From NCBI GenBank assembly GCA_020073145.1, contig JAIQFS010000026.1:1-64000 (forward strand): a stretch of DNA of 64,000 bases, in the 5' to 3' direction. This document shows, one piece after another, positions 44,227 to 53,466 of the stretch. The position numbers and the translations under genes are program-made. Every line of letters starts with the position of its first letter. The stretch's first letter is position 1. This DNA comes from Terriglobia bacterium (GTDB lineage: Bacteria; Acidobacteriota; Terriglobia; Bryobacterales; Bryobacteraceae). The notes under the pieces are model-generated. The model made no database searches and was not told the origin of the DNA. It was given only the letters and a program-made list of their open reading frames with translations.

Positions 44227-45425
44227 AGCGCCCCTCGCTCACGGCCTGGATCTTCATCGGCATGGCCGCGGGCGTAGCGCTCGGCATTGGCGCGCCGGGT
44301 GTGGCGCAGCGATTGGGAATCGTCTCCACCATTTTCTTACGGCTAATCCGTTCGATCATCGCGCCCCTGATCTTCGCCACGCTGGTTTCCGGCATGGCCG
44401 GCGGCGGCGATCTGAAACGCATGGGCCGCATTGGCGTGAAGGCCCTCTTCTATTTCGAAGCGGTCACCACCTGCGCGCTCTTCCTGGGGCTGGGCGCGGT
44501 CAACCTGGTGCGTCCCGGAGCCGGTGTGCCGATTGCCGCGACCTCCGCCGAAGCCGCGCTTCCCCAGGCACCGATCCCGGTCTCCAGCCTCGTGGAGCAT
44601 ATTTTTCCGGCCAGTATCATCGACGCCGCGGCCCGTAATGACGTGCTCCAAATCGTGGTATTTGCGTTCCTGTTTGGCGCGGCCTGCGCGGCCCTGGGCG
44701 CCAAAGCCGCTCCCGTCGTGTCCTTCACCACGGCTTTGGCCGAAATCATGTTTCGCTACACCGGCTACGTCATGTTTCTTGCACCCCTGGGTGTCGGCGC
44801 CGCCATCGCGGTCACGGTCGGCGCCAAAGGCGCAGGCGTGCTGCTCGGCCTGGGCAAGCTGGTTCTGACGATGTACGCCACGCTGGCACTGTTCGTCCTG
44901 GTGATTCTCGGGTCCGTGCTGGCGCTCTTCCACATTCCGCCCCGCTCTTTTTATCGCGCCGTGCGCGAGCCCTTCTTGATCGCCTTCTCGACGGCGTCCA
45001 GCGAGGCCGCCTTGCCGCTGGCCTTGGAGAACATGGAACGCTACGGCGTTCCCAAGCACATTGTGGGATTTGTCATCCCCACCGGCTACAGCTTCAATCT
45101 CGATGGCACCACCCTCTACCTCTCGCTGGCTTCCGTGTTCGTAGCGCAGGCCGCCGGGGTGACGCTGTCATTCGGCGACCAACTGCTGATGATGCTCACT
45201 CTGATGCTCACCAGTAAAGGAGTCGCCGGCGTTCCGCGCGCGGCCCTCGTCATTCTCGCCGGCACGCTGACCACCTTTCGCCTGCCTGTGGAAGGTGTCG
45301 CGGTACTGCTGGGCGTCGACGCTCTTCTCGATATGGCGCGCACGTCCGTCAACGTGCTGGGCAACTGCCTGGCCAGCGCCGTGGTAGCCCGGTGGGAGGG
45401 AGTCTCGTTTCGTCAGGTATCCTAG
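44223..45425 (+). CDS. Dicarboxylate/amino acid:cation symporter (DAACS family)
   Basis: 400 residues from the GTG at 44223, which overlaps the nadK stop. About eight membrane helices and two re-entrant loops of the GltP/DctA fold are seen, including the first re-entrant hairpin FSTASSEAALPLALENM and the second, VIPTGYSFNLDGTTLYLSLASVFVAQ. The conserved last helix has GVDALLDMARTSVNVLGNCLASAV. It imports glutamate, aspartate or C4-dicarboxylates with Na+ or H+. Substrate cannot be fixed from the sequence. Confidence 0.92.
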   Translation: MKRPSLTAWIFIGMAAGVALGIGAPGVAQRLGIVSTIFLRLIRSIIAPLIFATLVSGMAGGGDLKRMGRIGVKALFYFEAVTTCALFLGLGAVNLVRPGAGVPIAATSAEAALPQAPIPVSSLVEHIFPASIIDAAARNDVLQIVVFAFLFGAACAALGAKAAPVVSFTTALAEIMFRYTGYVMFLAPLGVGAAIAVTVGAKGAGVLLGLGKLVLTMYATLALFVLVILGSVLALFHIPPRSFYRAVREPFLIAFSTASSEAALPLALENMERYGVPKHIVGFVIPTGYSFNLDGTTLYLSLASVFVAQAAGVTLSFGDQLLMMLTLMLTSKGVAGVPRAALVILAGTLTTFRLPVEGVAVLLGVDALLDMARTSVNVLGNCLASAVVARWEGVSFRQVS

Positions 45426-45434
45426 GAGGTTTCT

Positions 45435-46202
45435 ATGAAAACGCTCGCGACTCTTGCCGGCCTGATGCTATCCGCGGCGCTGCTGTGCGCGCAGGCGAAC
45501 CGGCCGAATTCCGCTCTGGTGCAGGAACTGGTGCTGGCCAACCACATCCTGGCGAATGAGGGCGTCGTCGACGCGTATGGGCACGTGAGTGTCCGAGATC
45601 CGGCCAACCCCCAGCATTTTCTGCTGGCCAGCCACATGGCGGCGGGCACGGTCACGGCTGCGGACATCGTCGAATACGACCTCGATAGCAACCCCGTCCG
45701 CCCCAACGCTCCCACCGGCTACACCGAGCGCTTCATCCACGGTGAAATTTACCGCGCGCGGCCGGACGTGACGGCCATCGTACACTGCCACGCGCCCGAC
45801 CTGATCCCGTTCGGAGTCACCGGCATCGCGCTGCGGCCTGTGTACCACATGGGAGCCTTCCTGGGCGAAGGAGTGCCCGTGTTTGAGATTCGCGATGCCG
45901 GAGGCGTGACCGATATGCTGATCCGCAACTCCGCTCTCGGCCGCGCGCTGGCGCAGACGCTCGGCGACAAGCCGGCGGCGCTGATGCGCGGTCACGGCGC
46001 CGTGGTGGTGGCATCGTCGCTGCATGTTGTGGTCGGCCGGGCGTACTACATGAACCTCAATGCGCGGTTGCAATTGCAAGCGCTGCAGGTAGGCGCCCCG
46101 ATTACCTATCTGGAGCCCGAGGAAGCCCGCAAGGCCGCACCGCAGGATGGGTATGAGCGATCCTGGGCTCTTTGGAAACACCAGGCGGAAGCGAAGCCCT
46201 AG
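45435..46202 (+). CDS. Exported class II aldolase/adducin-family protein
   Basis: A 255-residue protein with AGGAGG before the ATG, 10 bp after the symporter gene. A signal peptide (MKTLATLAGLMLSAALLCAQ) precedes the class II aldolase fold. The zinc ligands are visible as H..H in IVHCHAPDLIPFG, and a histidine in RGHGAVVVASSLH. Family members are fuculose-, ribulose- or methylthioribulose-phosphate aldolases or epimerases in the cytoplasm. Export is unexpected, and the substrate is unknown. Confidence 0.85.
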   Translation: MKTLATLAGLMLSAALLCAQANRPNSALVQELVLANHILANEGVVDAYGHVSVRDPANPQHFLLASHMAAGTVTAADIVEYDLDSNPVRPNAPTGYTERFIHGEIYRARPDVTAIVHCHAPDLIPFGVTGIALRPVYHMGAFLGEGVPVFEIRDAGGVTDMLIRNSALGRALAQTLGDKPAALMRGHGAVVVASSLHVVVGRAYYMNLNARLQLQALQVGAPITYLEPEEARKAAPQDGYERSWALWKHQAEAKP

Positions 46203-46208
46203 GCTCGG

Positions 46209-47813
46209 CTACACGGGTTGTTTAGTCTTCTGCACCGACAAAGCCACACGGCTGTGCTTGCGGCCGTAGCCGAAGTAGATCACCAGGCCGATGATGAGCC
46301 ACCCGATCAGCCGGGCCCAATTGATCCAACCCAGCTTGTACATCATGTAGCCGTTGGTAATTACGCCCAGTACCGGCAGCAGCGGGACCCACGGCGTGCG
46401 GAAGGGCCGCGGTTGATCGGGGTTGGTGTGGCGCAGGATCATCACCGCGATGCAGACGATCACAAAGGCCAGCAGCGTTCCGATGTTCACCATCTTGCCG
46501 ATATCGTCGATGGGCGTCACGCTGCCCACGATGGCCGCCAATAAGCCGACCAGCATGGTATTCTTCCACGGCGTGCGCCATTTCGGGTGAACTTCCGCGA
46601 AGAACTTCTTGGGGAGCAGACCGTCATGGGCCATCGCATACAGTACGCGCGTCTGGCCCAGCAACATCACCAGCATCACGCTGGTGAGGCCTGCCAGCGC
46701 CCCCAGCGTAATCACATGGGAAGCAGTCACCAGGCCGCGGTCCATGAATGCCCGCGCAATCGGCGCTTCGATGTTGACATCCTGCCAGGGCACCATGCCG
46801 GTCAGCACCCCCGCCACCAGGATGTACAACACCGTGCACACCACCAGCGACGTGATAATCCCGATGGGCAGATCGCGCTGCGGATTCCGCGCCTCCTGCG
46901 CCGTGGTGGAAACCGCATCGAAGCCGATGTACGCGAAAAAGATATAGGCGGCCCCCGCCCCGATTCCGGAGAAGCCATAGGGCGCGAACGAGGACCAACT
47001 GGAGCCCCAATTGATCGTGTTGATGTACCGGAAGCCCAGGCCAATCACGAACAGCACCACCGCGACCTTGATCACGACAATCGTGGCATTGAACCGCGCG
47101 CTTTCCTTGATGCCGATCACTAGAATTGCGGTGATCACCAGGGCGATGAGGAATGCCGGCAGGTTGAACCCGAACTCGAGACCGAACACACGGGGAGCAT
47201 CCAAAAGGGCTCTCGCGCGCTGCACCAGTTCGGCGGATTGCGCGGCCATGATCGCAGCCACTTTATCCAGGAACGCCTGCGTGCCCGGAACCAGCGAAGA
47301 ATCCGCGGCCTGCGCCATCTGCCGGGCAATGGTATTTTCCGCGATCCGCAATCCGGTCCAATGATCGTAGGCCAGCCAGAGTGGGATCTTGAGGTGCAAA
47401 ACGTCCATCATTTCCACGAAATGATTGGACCAGCCCGACGAAACGGTGCTCGCGCCCATGGCATATTCCAGGGTCAGATCCCAGCCGATGATCCAGGCAA
47501 AAAGCTCGCCCAACGTGGCGTAGGCATAGGTGTAGGCGCTCCCGGCCAGCGGGATCATGGCGGCAAACTCCGCGTAGCACAGGCCGGCAAACGCGCAGCC
47601 CAGTCCAGAAAGCACGAAAGACAGCATCAATCCTGGTCCGGCGTAGTGCGCGCCCAGCCCGGAAAGCACAAAAATGCCGGCGCCGATGATCGCGCCTACT
47701 CCCAGCGCGGTCAGTTGGAAGGGCCCCAGAGTCCGTTTCAGGCTGTGTTCGTCGTCCTGCCCCGCTTCGGTCAAAATCATGTTCAGGGGCTTGCGAATCA
47801 GTATGCTGGCCAT
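46209..47813 (-). CDS. APC-superfamily amino acid permease
   Basis: 534 residues from the ATG at 47813; an in-frame extension upstream has no signal. About 12-14 membrane helices. The unwound helix 1 is LGVGAIIGAGIFVLSG, and helix 6 has FAYIGFDAVSTTAQEARNPQRDLPIGI, both typical of the cationic amino acid transporter/YfnA subgroup. An insertion of about 50 residues near 150-205 lies in an outer loop. It imports amino acids by proton coupling. Specificity unknown. Confidence 0.9.
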   Translation of the reverse strand: MASILIRKPLNMILTEAGQDDEHSLKRTLGPFQLTALGVGAIIGAGIFVLSGLGAHYAGPGLMLSFVLSGLGCAFAGLCYAEFAAMIPLAGSAYTYAYATLGELFAWIIGWDLTLEYAMGASTVSSGWSNHFVEMMDVLHLKIPLWLAYDHWTGLRIAENTIARQMAQAADSSLVPGTQAFLDKVAAIMAAQSAELVQRARALLDAPRVFGLEFGFNLPAFLIALVITAILVIGIKESARFNATIVVIKVAVVLFVIGLGFRYINTINWGSSWSSFAPYGFSGIGAGAAYIFFAYIGFDAVSTTAQEARNPQRDLPIGIITSLVVCTVLYILVAGVLTGMVPWQDVNIEAPIARAFMDRGLVTASHVITLGALAGLTSVMLVMLLGQTRVLYAMAHDGLLPKKFFAEVHPKWRTPWKNTMLVGLLAAIVGSVTPIDDIGKMVNIGTLLAFVIVCIAVMILRHTNPDQPRPFRTPWVPLLPVLGVITNGYMMYKLGWINWARLIGWLIIGLVIYFGYGRKHSRVALSVQKTKQPV

Positions 47814-47924
47814 AGGGCTAACCGTCCGGAGTATACCACTCCAGCGCGGCGTGCCGGCCTGGCGGACGGCGGATTTCGGCACAAAACCGGCTTTCCCGCG
47901 TTAAATTGAGAAGAGGAGACTCGC

Positions 47925-49937
47925 GTGACCAAATCCGCCCTCGTCCTTTGCCTGCTTTCGGGAGCGCTGTGCGCCCAGCCCGCCGCCAGTCCGGCGTCCC
48001 TCGACCTCACCTCGATCGACAAGTCCGCCGACCCCTGCGTGGACTTCTATCAATACGCCTGCGGCTCATGGATCAAGAACAACCCGATTCCTGCAGACCA
48101 ATCGCGGTGGGGCCGTTTTACCGAGCTCGAAGAACGCAACCGCGAAGTGCTGCGGCAGATTCTGGAAGAGGCGGCTCGTCCAGAAGCGAAGCGTGACACC
48201 GTCACCCAGAAGATCGGCGACTACTACGCGGCTTGCATGGACACTTCGGGGATTGACGCCAAGGGCCTCGCTCCCATCCAACCGGAGCTCGACCGCATCC
48301 GGGATCTAAAAGACAAGTCGCAGTTGGCCGCCGAGGTCGCGCATCTGCACCGCAACGGCATGCCGGCGCTGTTCGATTTTGGCTCGGGCCAGGACTTCAA
48401 GGACTCCACTGCCGTGATTGCCCAGACCGACCAGGGCGGCATCGGACTTCCGGACCGCGACTACTATTTGAAAGACGACTCGAAGTCGGTCGAGATCCGG
48501 CAGAAATACGTGGCGCACGTGCAGCGCATGTTCGAGTTGGCGGGTGAAACCGCCACGCAGGCCGGCACCGATGCCCAGACCGTCATGCGTCTGGAAACCG
48601 CCCTGGCGAAAGGCTCGCTCGACCGCGTTTCCCGCCGCGACCCGGAAAAGGTCTATCACAAGATGAGCAAACCGGAGATGGCCGCGCTCGAGCCGGCCTT
48701 CGCCTGGAACACCTACTTGACTGATAGCGGAGCGCCCTCGTTTCAGAACGTGAATGTCGCATGGCCCGACTTTTTTAAGGCCCAGAATGCCGTCATCGAG
48801 AGCGAAAGTCTGGACGCCTGGAAGACCCTTCTGAAGTGGGACGTCCTGCATTCCGAGGCGCCGCTGCTACCCACCGCCTTCGTGGACGAAAATTTCAATT
48901 TCTATGGCAAGATCCTCACCGGGGCCAAGGAACTGCGCCCCCGATGGAAGCGCTGCGTCGACTTTACCGACGACCAGTTGGGAGAGGCGCTCGGCCAGAA
49001 GTTCGTGGATCGCACCTTCGGTGCGCAAGGCAAGCAGCGGACGCTAAAGATGGTGGACGCCATTGAGAAAGCCATGGGCCAGGACATTCAGGAACTCTCC
49101 TGGATGACGCCCACCACCAAGAAACAAGCTCTGGCCAAGCTGAAGGCCGTCACCAACAAAATCGGCTACCCCGACCGGTGGCGCGACTACTCCGGCGTGA
49201 CCATCGAACGCAGCGACGCCGTGGGCAACGGCATGCGCGCCGACCAGTTCGAGTTTCAGCGGCAGTTGAACAAGATCGGAAAGCCCGTGGATCGCGCGGA
49301 ATGGGCCATGACGCCGCCCACCGTCAACGCCTACTACGATCCGCTCATGAACAACATCAACTTTCCCGCCGGGATTCTCCAGCCGCCGTTTTATGACAAC
49401 AAAAATGACGATGCGGTCAACTTCGGCGCCATCGGGATGGTCATCGGCCATGAGCTGACGCACGGATTTGACGACACCGGCCGCCAGTTCGACCCCAAGG
49501 GCAACCTCAAGGACTGGTGGACCGCGGCCGACGCCACCTCGTTCCAGGAACGCGCCGCCTGCACGGCCGACGAGTACTCCAACTTCACCCCCGTTTCCGG
49601 CGTCCATCTCAATGGCAAGCTGACGCTGGGCGAGAACACCGCCGATAACGGCGGTGTCCGCATCGCTCTGATGGCTTTGCTCAACACCATCGGCAAAGAC
49701 AACCAGAACAAGATTGACGGCTACACCCCCCAGCAGCGCTTCTTTCTATCTTTCGGCCAGATCTGGTGCGAAAATCAGCGCGAAGAGTCCCTGCGCTTGC
49801 GCGCCCAGACCGACCCTCACTCCCCCGGCAAATACCGAATCAATGGCGTGGTCCAGAACATGCCTGAGTTTCAAAAGGCTTTTTCGTGTAAGGCCGGGCA
49901 GCCCATGGTGAGCGTACAGGCCTGCCGGGTCTGGTGA
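47925..49937 (+). CDS. Exported M13 (neprilysin/PepO-type) zinc endopeptidase
   Basis: 670 residues, starting at GTG 47925 with AGAGGAG upstream. A signal peptide ends near residue 18 (ALCAQPAAS). Zinc ligands are in VIGHELTHGFDDTGRQFD near residue 505, and the third ligand and catalytic Asp in GENTADNGGVRIAL near 565. The C-terminal CRVW is diagnostic of M13. Conserved PCVDFYQYACGSW lies near residue 30. It cleaves peptides outside the cytoplasm. A close paralogue lies 1.4 kb downstream on the other strand. Confidence 0.95.
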   Translation: MTKSALVLCLLSGALCAQPAASPASLDLTSIDKSADPCVDFYQYACGSWIKNNPIPADQSRWGRFTELEERNREVLRQILEEAARPEAKRDTVTQKIGDYYAACMDTSGIDAKGLAPIQPELDRIRDLKDKSQLAAEVAHLHRNGMPALFDFGSGQDFKDSTAVIAQTDQGGIGLPDRDYYLKDDSKSVEIRQKYVAHVQRMFELAGETATQAGTDAQTVMRLETALAKGSLDRVSRRDPEKVYHKMSKPEMAALEPAFAWNTYLTDSGAPSFQNVNVAWPDFFKAQNAVIESESLDAWKTLLKWDVLHSEAPLLPTAFVDENFNFYGKILTGAKELRPRWKRCVDFTDDQLGEALGQKFVDRTFGAQGKQRTLKMVDAIEKAMGQDIQELSWMTPTTKKQALAKLKAVTNKIGYPDRWRDYSGVTIERSDAVGNGMRADQFEFQRQLNKIGKPVDRAEWAMTPPTVNAYYDPLMNNINFPAGILQPPFYDNKNDDAVNFGAIGMVIGHELTHGFDDTGRQFDPKGNLKDWWTAADATSFQERAACTADEYSNFTPVSGVHLNGKLTLGENTADNGGVRIALMALLNTIGKDNQNKIDGYTPQQRFFLSFGQIWCENQREESLRLRAQTDPHSPGKYRINGVVQNMPEFQKAFSCKAGQPMVSVQACRVW

Positions 49938-50093
49938 AAACGCCCTAGTACGGTACTCTCATTAGCCGATAGCTAACCATCGCTAGCGTTGATGTTCTCC
50001 CCATCCTGGTCAAAGGTAGTAAGGGAGTAACCCGTCGCAGCCAGGGACTGCGCGGCCTGGGATCCAGCGTCAGCCGTACCCCCTTGGAGAAGC

Positions 50094-51338
50094 GTGGTGC
50101 CAGGAATCGAAGCCAGCACAAGTCCAGGACCTCCACTGATTGGAATGCCGCCCGGTCTGCGGCGGATCCTCTTCGTGGATGACGAGCCCAAGGTCCTGGA
50201 GGGCCTGCAGCGGATGCTCTACCCGCTGCGCAACGAGTGGCGCATGGAATTCGTCTCCAGCGGCCAACAGGCTTTGGAGTGTCTGGCCCGCTCGGATTTT
50301 GAAGTCCTGATCACGGATGTGCGGATGCCGGTAATGGACGGCATCGAGTTGCTCACCGAGGTGGCCGAACGGCATCCTCAAGTGATCCGCCTGGTGCTTT
50401 CGGGCACCGTAGACCAGGAACTCACCCTGCGATCGGCCGTGTTGGCCCACCAGTACATGGTGAAGCCCTGCGACGCCAAAACACTGCGGGCACGAGTGGA
50501 GCATGCTCTGAACTTCCGGGTGGTGCTGGACGATCCAGGGCTGAAGCAGTTGATTGCGCGCCTGCGCTCCCTGCCCAGCATGCCGGCCATGTACGTCAAG
50601 CTGATCGAGGCCCTCCAATCGCCGGACGCGTCAGTCCGGGAAATCGGGGCGATCATCGAGCAGGACATCGGCATGACGGCCAAAGTGCTGCAGTTGGTGA
50701 ATTCCTCGCTGCTGGGGATCAGCCGGCGTATCGCCAAGCCAGGTGAAGCCGTGGTCTACTTGGGCGTCGACACGGTGCGCGCCCTGGCACTGAGCGCTTC
50801 GGTGTTTACTCAGTTCCGTTCGGCGGGCCTGCCGGGCTTCTCCATCGAGTCGCTGCAGGAGCATAGCCTGAAGGTCGGCGCCGTGGCGCGCCATATCGCC
50901 AAAACCCTGAATTGGCCGCGAATCGCGACCGATGATTGCTTTGTCGGAGGACTCCTTCACGACACCGGCAAGCTGGTGCTAGCGCACAATTGCCCGGATC
51001 TCTACCGGAAGGCGCTGACTCTGGCGCAACAGAATCAAGTCGCGATTCGCGAAGCAGAGCGGGAGGTGTTCGGGACCACTCACGCCGAGGTGGGGGGATA
51101 CCTGCTCTGGCTGTGGGGTTTCCCCGACTTGATCACCGAGGTGGCCGCCATGCACCACAACCTTCCGGATCGGCCGTCGGACGCGATCGGCCCGGTCGCC
51201 GCTGTGCATATCGCGGACGCCGTCGTGAACCGGCGAGTGGAACAGGATCTCGATCAGGGACACACGGGCGTCCTGGCTTTGATGGAGCATGTGCCCGAAT
51301 GGCAGGCGTTCAGCGAAGACCTGCAGGTCCAGCACTGA
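50094..51338 (+). CDS. Response regulator with REC and HDOD domains
   Basis: 414 residues from a GTG at 50094 with GGAG before it; an ATG at 50145 also opens the frame but lacks a site. The receiver domain (23-140) has acidic residues VDDE, phosphoacceptor D75 (LITDVRMPVMDG), and K124. The HDOD domain (about 145-345) contains IIEQDIGMTAKVLQLVNSS and GGLLHDTGKLVLAHN. HDOD domains usually do not hydrolyse c-di-GMP; an HDxxK-like stretch is visible. No histidine kinase is adjacent, so its input is unknown. Confidence 0.9.
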   Translation: MVPGIEASTSPGPPLIGMPPGLRRILFVDDEPKVLEGLQRMLYPLRNEWRMEFVSSGQQALECLARSDFEVLITDVRMPVMDGIELLTEVAERHPQVIRLVLSGTVDQELTLRSAVLAHQYMVKPCDAKTLRARVEHALNFRVVLDDPGLKQLIARLRSLPSMPAMYVKLIEALQSPDASVREIGAIIEQDIGMTAKVLQLVNSSLLGISRRIAKPGEAVVYLGVDTVRALALSASVFTQFRSAGLPGFSIESLQEHSLKVGAVARHIAKTLNWPRIATDDCFVGGLLHDTGKLVLAHNCPDLYRKALTLAQQNQVAIREAEREVFGTTHAEVGGYLLWLWGFPDLITEVAAMHHNLPDRPSDAIGPVAAVHIADAVVNRRVEQDLDQGHTGVLALMEHVPEWQAFSEDLQVQH

Positions 51339-51354
51339 TCGGGCATTCACCCAG

Positions 51355-53361
51355 CTACCAGACGCGGCACGCCGCCGGACTCACCATGGGCTGGCTGGCC
51401 TGGCACGAGAACGCCTTCTGAAACTCGGGCATATTCTGGACCGTTCCATTGATCCGGTACTGACCCGGTGAATGCGGATCGGTAAGGGCGCGCAGGCGGG
51501 CTTGCTCCGGAGTCCGATTCTCGCAAAACGCCTGGGCGAAGCCGAGAAAGAGGCGCTGTTCTGGCGTGAACCCACCGACCCGGTCATTCTGACCGTTCAG
51601 CGTGGCCTCAAGCGCCATCAGCGCGATCCGAGTCCCGCCGTTGTCGGCAGTATTCTCGCCGAGAGTCAACCGGCCGTTCAACTTCACGTCATCCACCGCC
51701 GTGAACCCGGAATATTCATTGGCAAAGCAGGCGGCGCGTTTCTCAAACTCGGCCGCGTCGGCGGCGGTCCACCAGTCGCGCAGGTTGCCGTCGCCGTCGA
51801 ACTTGCGGCCGCTGTCGTCGAAGCCGTGTGTCATTTCGTGGCCGATGACCGCGCCGATGGCCCCAAAGTTCACGGCCATGTCCCGGTTGGGATCGAAAAA
51901 TGGCCATTGCAGAATTCCGGCCGGAAAATTGATGCTGTTGGTGGCCGGACTATAAAAGGCATTGACCGTGGGCGGTGTCATGTTATTCCACTCGGTCTTG
52001 TCGGTGGGCTTGCCGATCTTTTCCATCGCGCGATCGTACGCCGCGGTACTGGCCCGCATGGCATTCCCGAAGTAGTCGTTTCGCGCCACGGTGACCGCGC
52101 CATAATCGCGCCATTTCCGCGGATATCCCACGTTCCGGGTGATGGCGTGCAGCTTGGCGACGGCCTGCGCGCGAGTGGCCTCGGTCATCCACGGCAGCGT
52201 CCCGATATCCTTCTCCAGGGCGGCCTCGAGGGCCGCTACCAGCTGCTCGATCCGGGTTTTGGCCTCCGGCCCGAAAGCGGATTCGACGTACTTCTGACCG
52301 AGCAGGTCGCCAAGCTCCTGGTCAACGGCATCCAGGCAGCGGTTGGCGCGCGGGCGTTGTTCCTTGGCGCCGCCCAGGTAACGGCCCCAGAAATCGAAAT
52401 TCTCTTTCTCCCACGGATCGGATAGGAGCGGAGCCGCCTCGCGCAGCCAGTGATACGCCAGGTAAGCCTTCCACGCATCCAGGGCCTGAGAGCCCAGCGT
52501 GGCGCCCAATTGCTTCACGTACTCCGGCTGGCCGACGCTTAAGGTTTCAAACTCCGGCGCCCCCGCGTCGCGGAAATAGACCGCCCATCCGAAGTCCGGC
52601 GCGAGTGCCGTGAGTTCCGCTTTGGTCAGGATGTGGTAGTTCTTTTCGGGGACACGCAGGGCCACCCGATCCACCGAACCCTTCGCCAGTTCGGTTTCGA
52701 CCCCCAGAACCAGCCCGGCCTCGGCAACGGCTCGATCGTTCGCATCGCCGGCCAGCTGAAACAGCTTTTGCATGTGCTGCACGAAGCGCTGGCGCGTCTC
52801 GACCGATTTCGGATCGGTTTTGAGATAGTAGTCGCGATCGGGGAGTGAAAGACCGCCCTGAACCACCGAGGCGATCGTCCGGTTGGAATCTTTGCCATCG
52901 GCCCGGGGTCCAAAAGCGAAGAGCGCGCCGACGCCCAGCCGGTGCAAGCGCGACACCTCGCTCACCAGGTCCGCCGGCGTGCCCATGGCCCGGATGCGCT
53001 CCAACTCGGGCCGCACGGATGTGGCGGCTGCTTGGTCGATGGCCCCGGTATCCATGCAGCTCGCAAAGAAGTCCCCGATTTTCTGGTCGTTGGGCCCGCG
53101 GCCCGGCTTCTCCGCAGCCGCAGTCTGGAGCAGATCGAGCAGCACCTTTTCGGTGCGCTCGCTCAGCTCCGTAAAGCGGGCGAACCGAGCGCGGTCGGCG
53201 GGCAGAGGGTGGCTGGCCATCCAATTACCACATGCGTATTGGTAGAAATCCACGCACGGGTTGACGGCGGGATTCATCGCGGACTTGTCGACACTGTTGG
53301 CATCGGCAGCCAGGAGCAGCGTGGGCAGGAAAAAGAGCAGGAGGGCGATCGGCGATTTCAT
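51355..53361 (-). CDS. Second exported M13 (neprilysin/PepO-type) zinc endopeptidase
   Basis: 668 residues from the ATG at 53361; the extra upstream frame is not supported. A signal peptide (MKSPIALLLFFLPTLLLAA) is followed by PCVDFYQYACGNW. Zinc-binding VIGHEMTHGFDDSGRKFD and GENTADNGGTRIAL match the first M13 copy, as does the CRVW end (MPEFQKAFSCQASQPMV). The two proteins are colinear over their length and clearly paralogous, but encoded on opposite strands flanking the REC-HDOD gene. Confidence 0.95.
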   Translation of the reverse strand: MKSPIALLLFFLPTLLLAADANSVDKSAMNPAVNPCVDFYQYACGNWMASHPLPADRARFARFTELSERTEKVLLDLLQTAAAEKPGRGPNDQKIGDFFASCMDTGAIDQAAATSVRPELERIRAMGTPADLVSEVSRLHRLGVGALFAFGPRADGKDSNRTIASVVQGGLSLPDRDYYLKTDPKSVETRQRFVQHMQKLFQLAGDANDRAVAEAGLVLGVETELAKGSVDRVALRVPEKNYHILTKAELTALAPDFGWAVYFRDAGAPEFETLSVGQPEYVKQLGATLGSQALDAWKAYLAYHWLREAAPLLSDPWEKENFDFWGRYLGGAKEQRPRANRCLDAVDQELGDLLGQKYVESAFGPEAKTRIEQLVAALEAALEKDIGTLPWMTEATRAQAVAKLHAITRNVGYPRKWRDYGAVTVARNDYFGNAMRASTAAYDRAMEKIGKPTDKTEWNNMTPPTVNAFYSPATNSINFPAGILQWPFFDPNRDMAVNFGAIGAVIGHEMTHGFDDSGRKFDGDGNLRDWWTAADAAEFEKRAACFANEYSGFTAVDDVKLNGRLTLGENTADNGGTRIALMALEATLNGQNDRVGGFTPEQRLFLGFAQAFCENRTPEQARLRALTDPHSPGQYRINGTVQNMPEFQKAFSCQASQPMVSPAACRVW

Positions 53362-53466
53362 AAAGGTCGATTTTCGCCTCCGATTGTAACCTGCGGTGCC
53401 GCCGAACTCCACCAGACCGCGCGGCCCTTGGCCTGAGTCCTCGTCAGGCTGGTTACACTAAGTCAT

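Noticed and set aside
49973-50191. Minus-strand ORF with a protein-like end (GYSLTTFDQDGENINASDG) before the REC-HDOD gene
   Set aside because: It overlaps the well-supported GTG start at 50094, has no Shine-Dalgarno, and a frameshift would be needed to continue it. It is most likely an antisense artefact or at best a small remnant.
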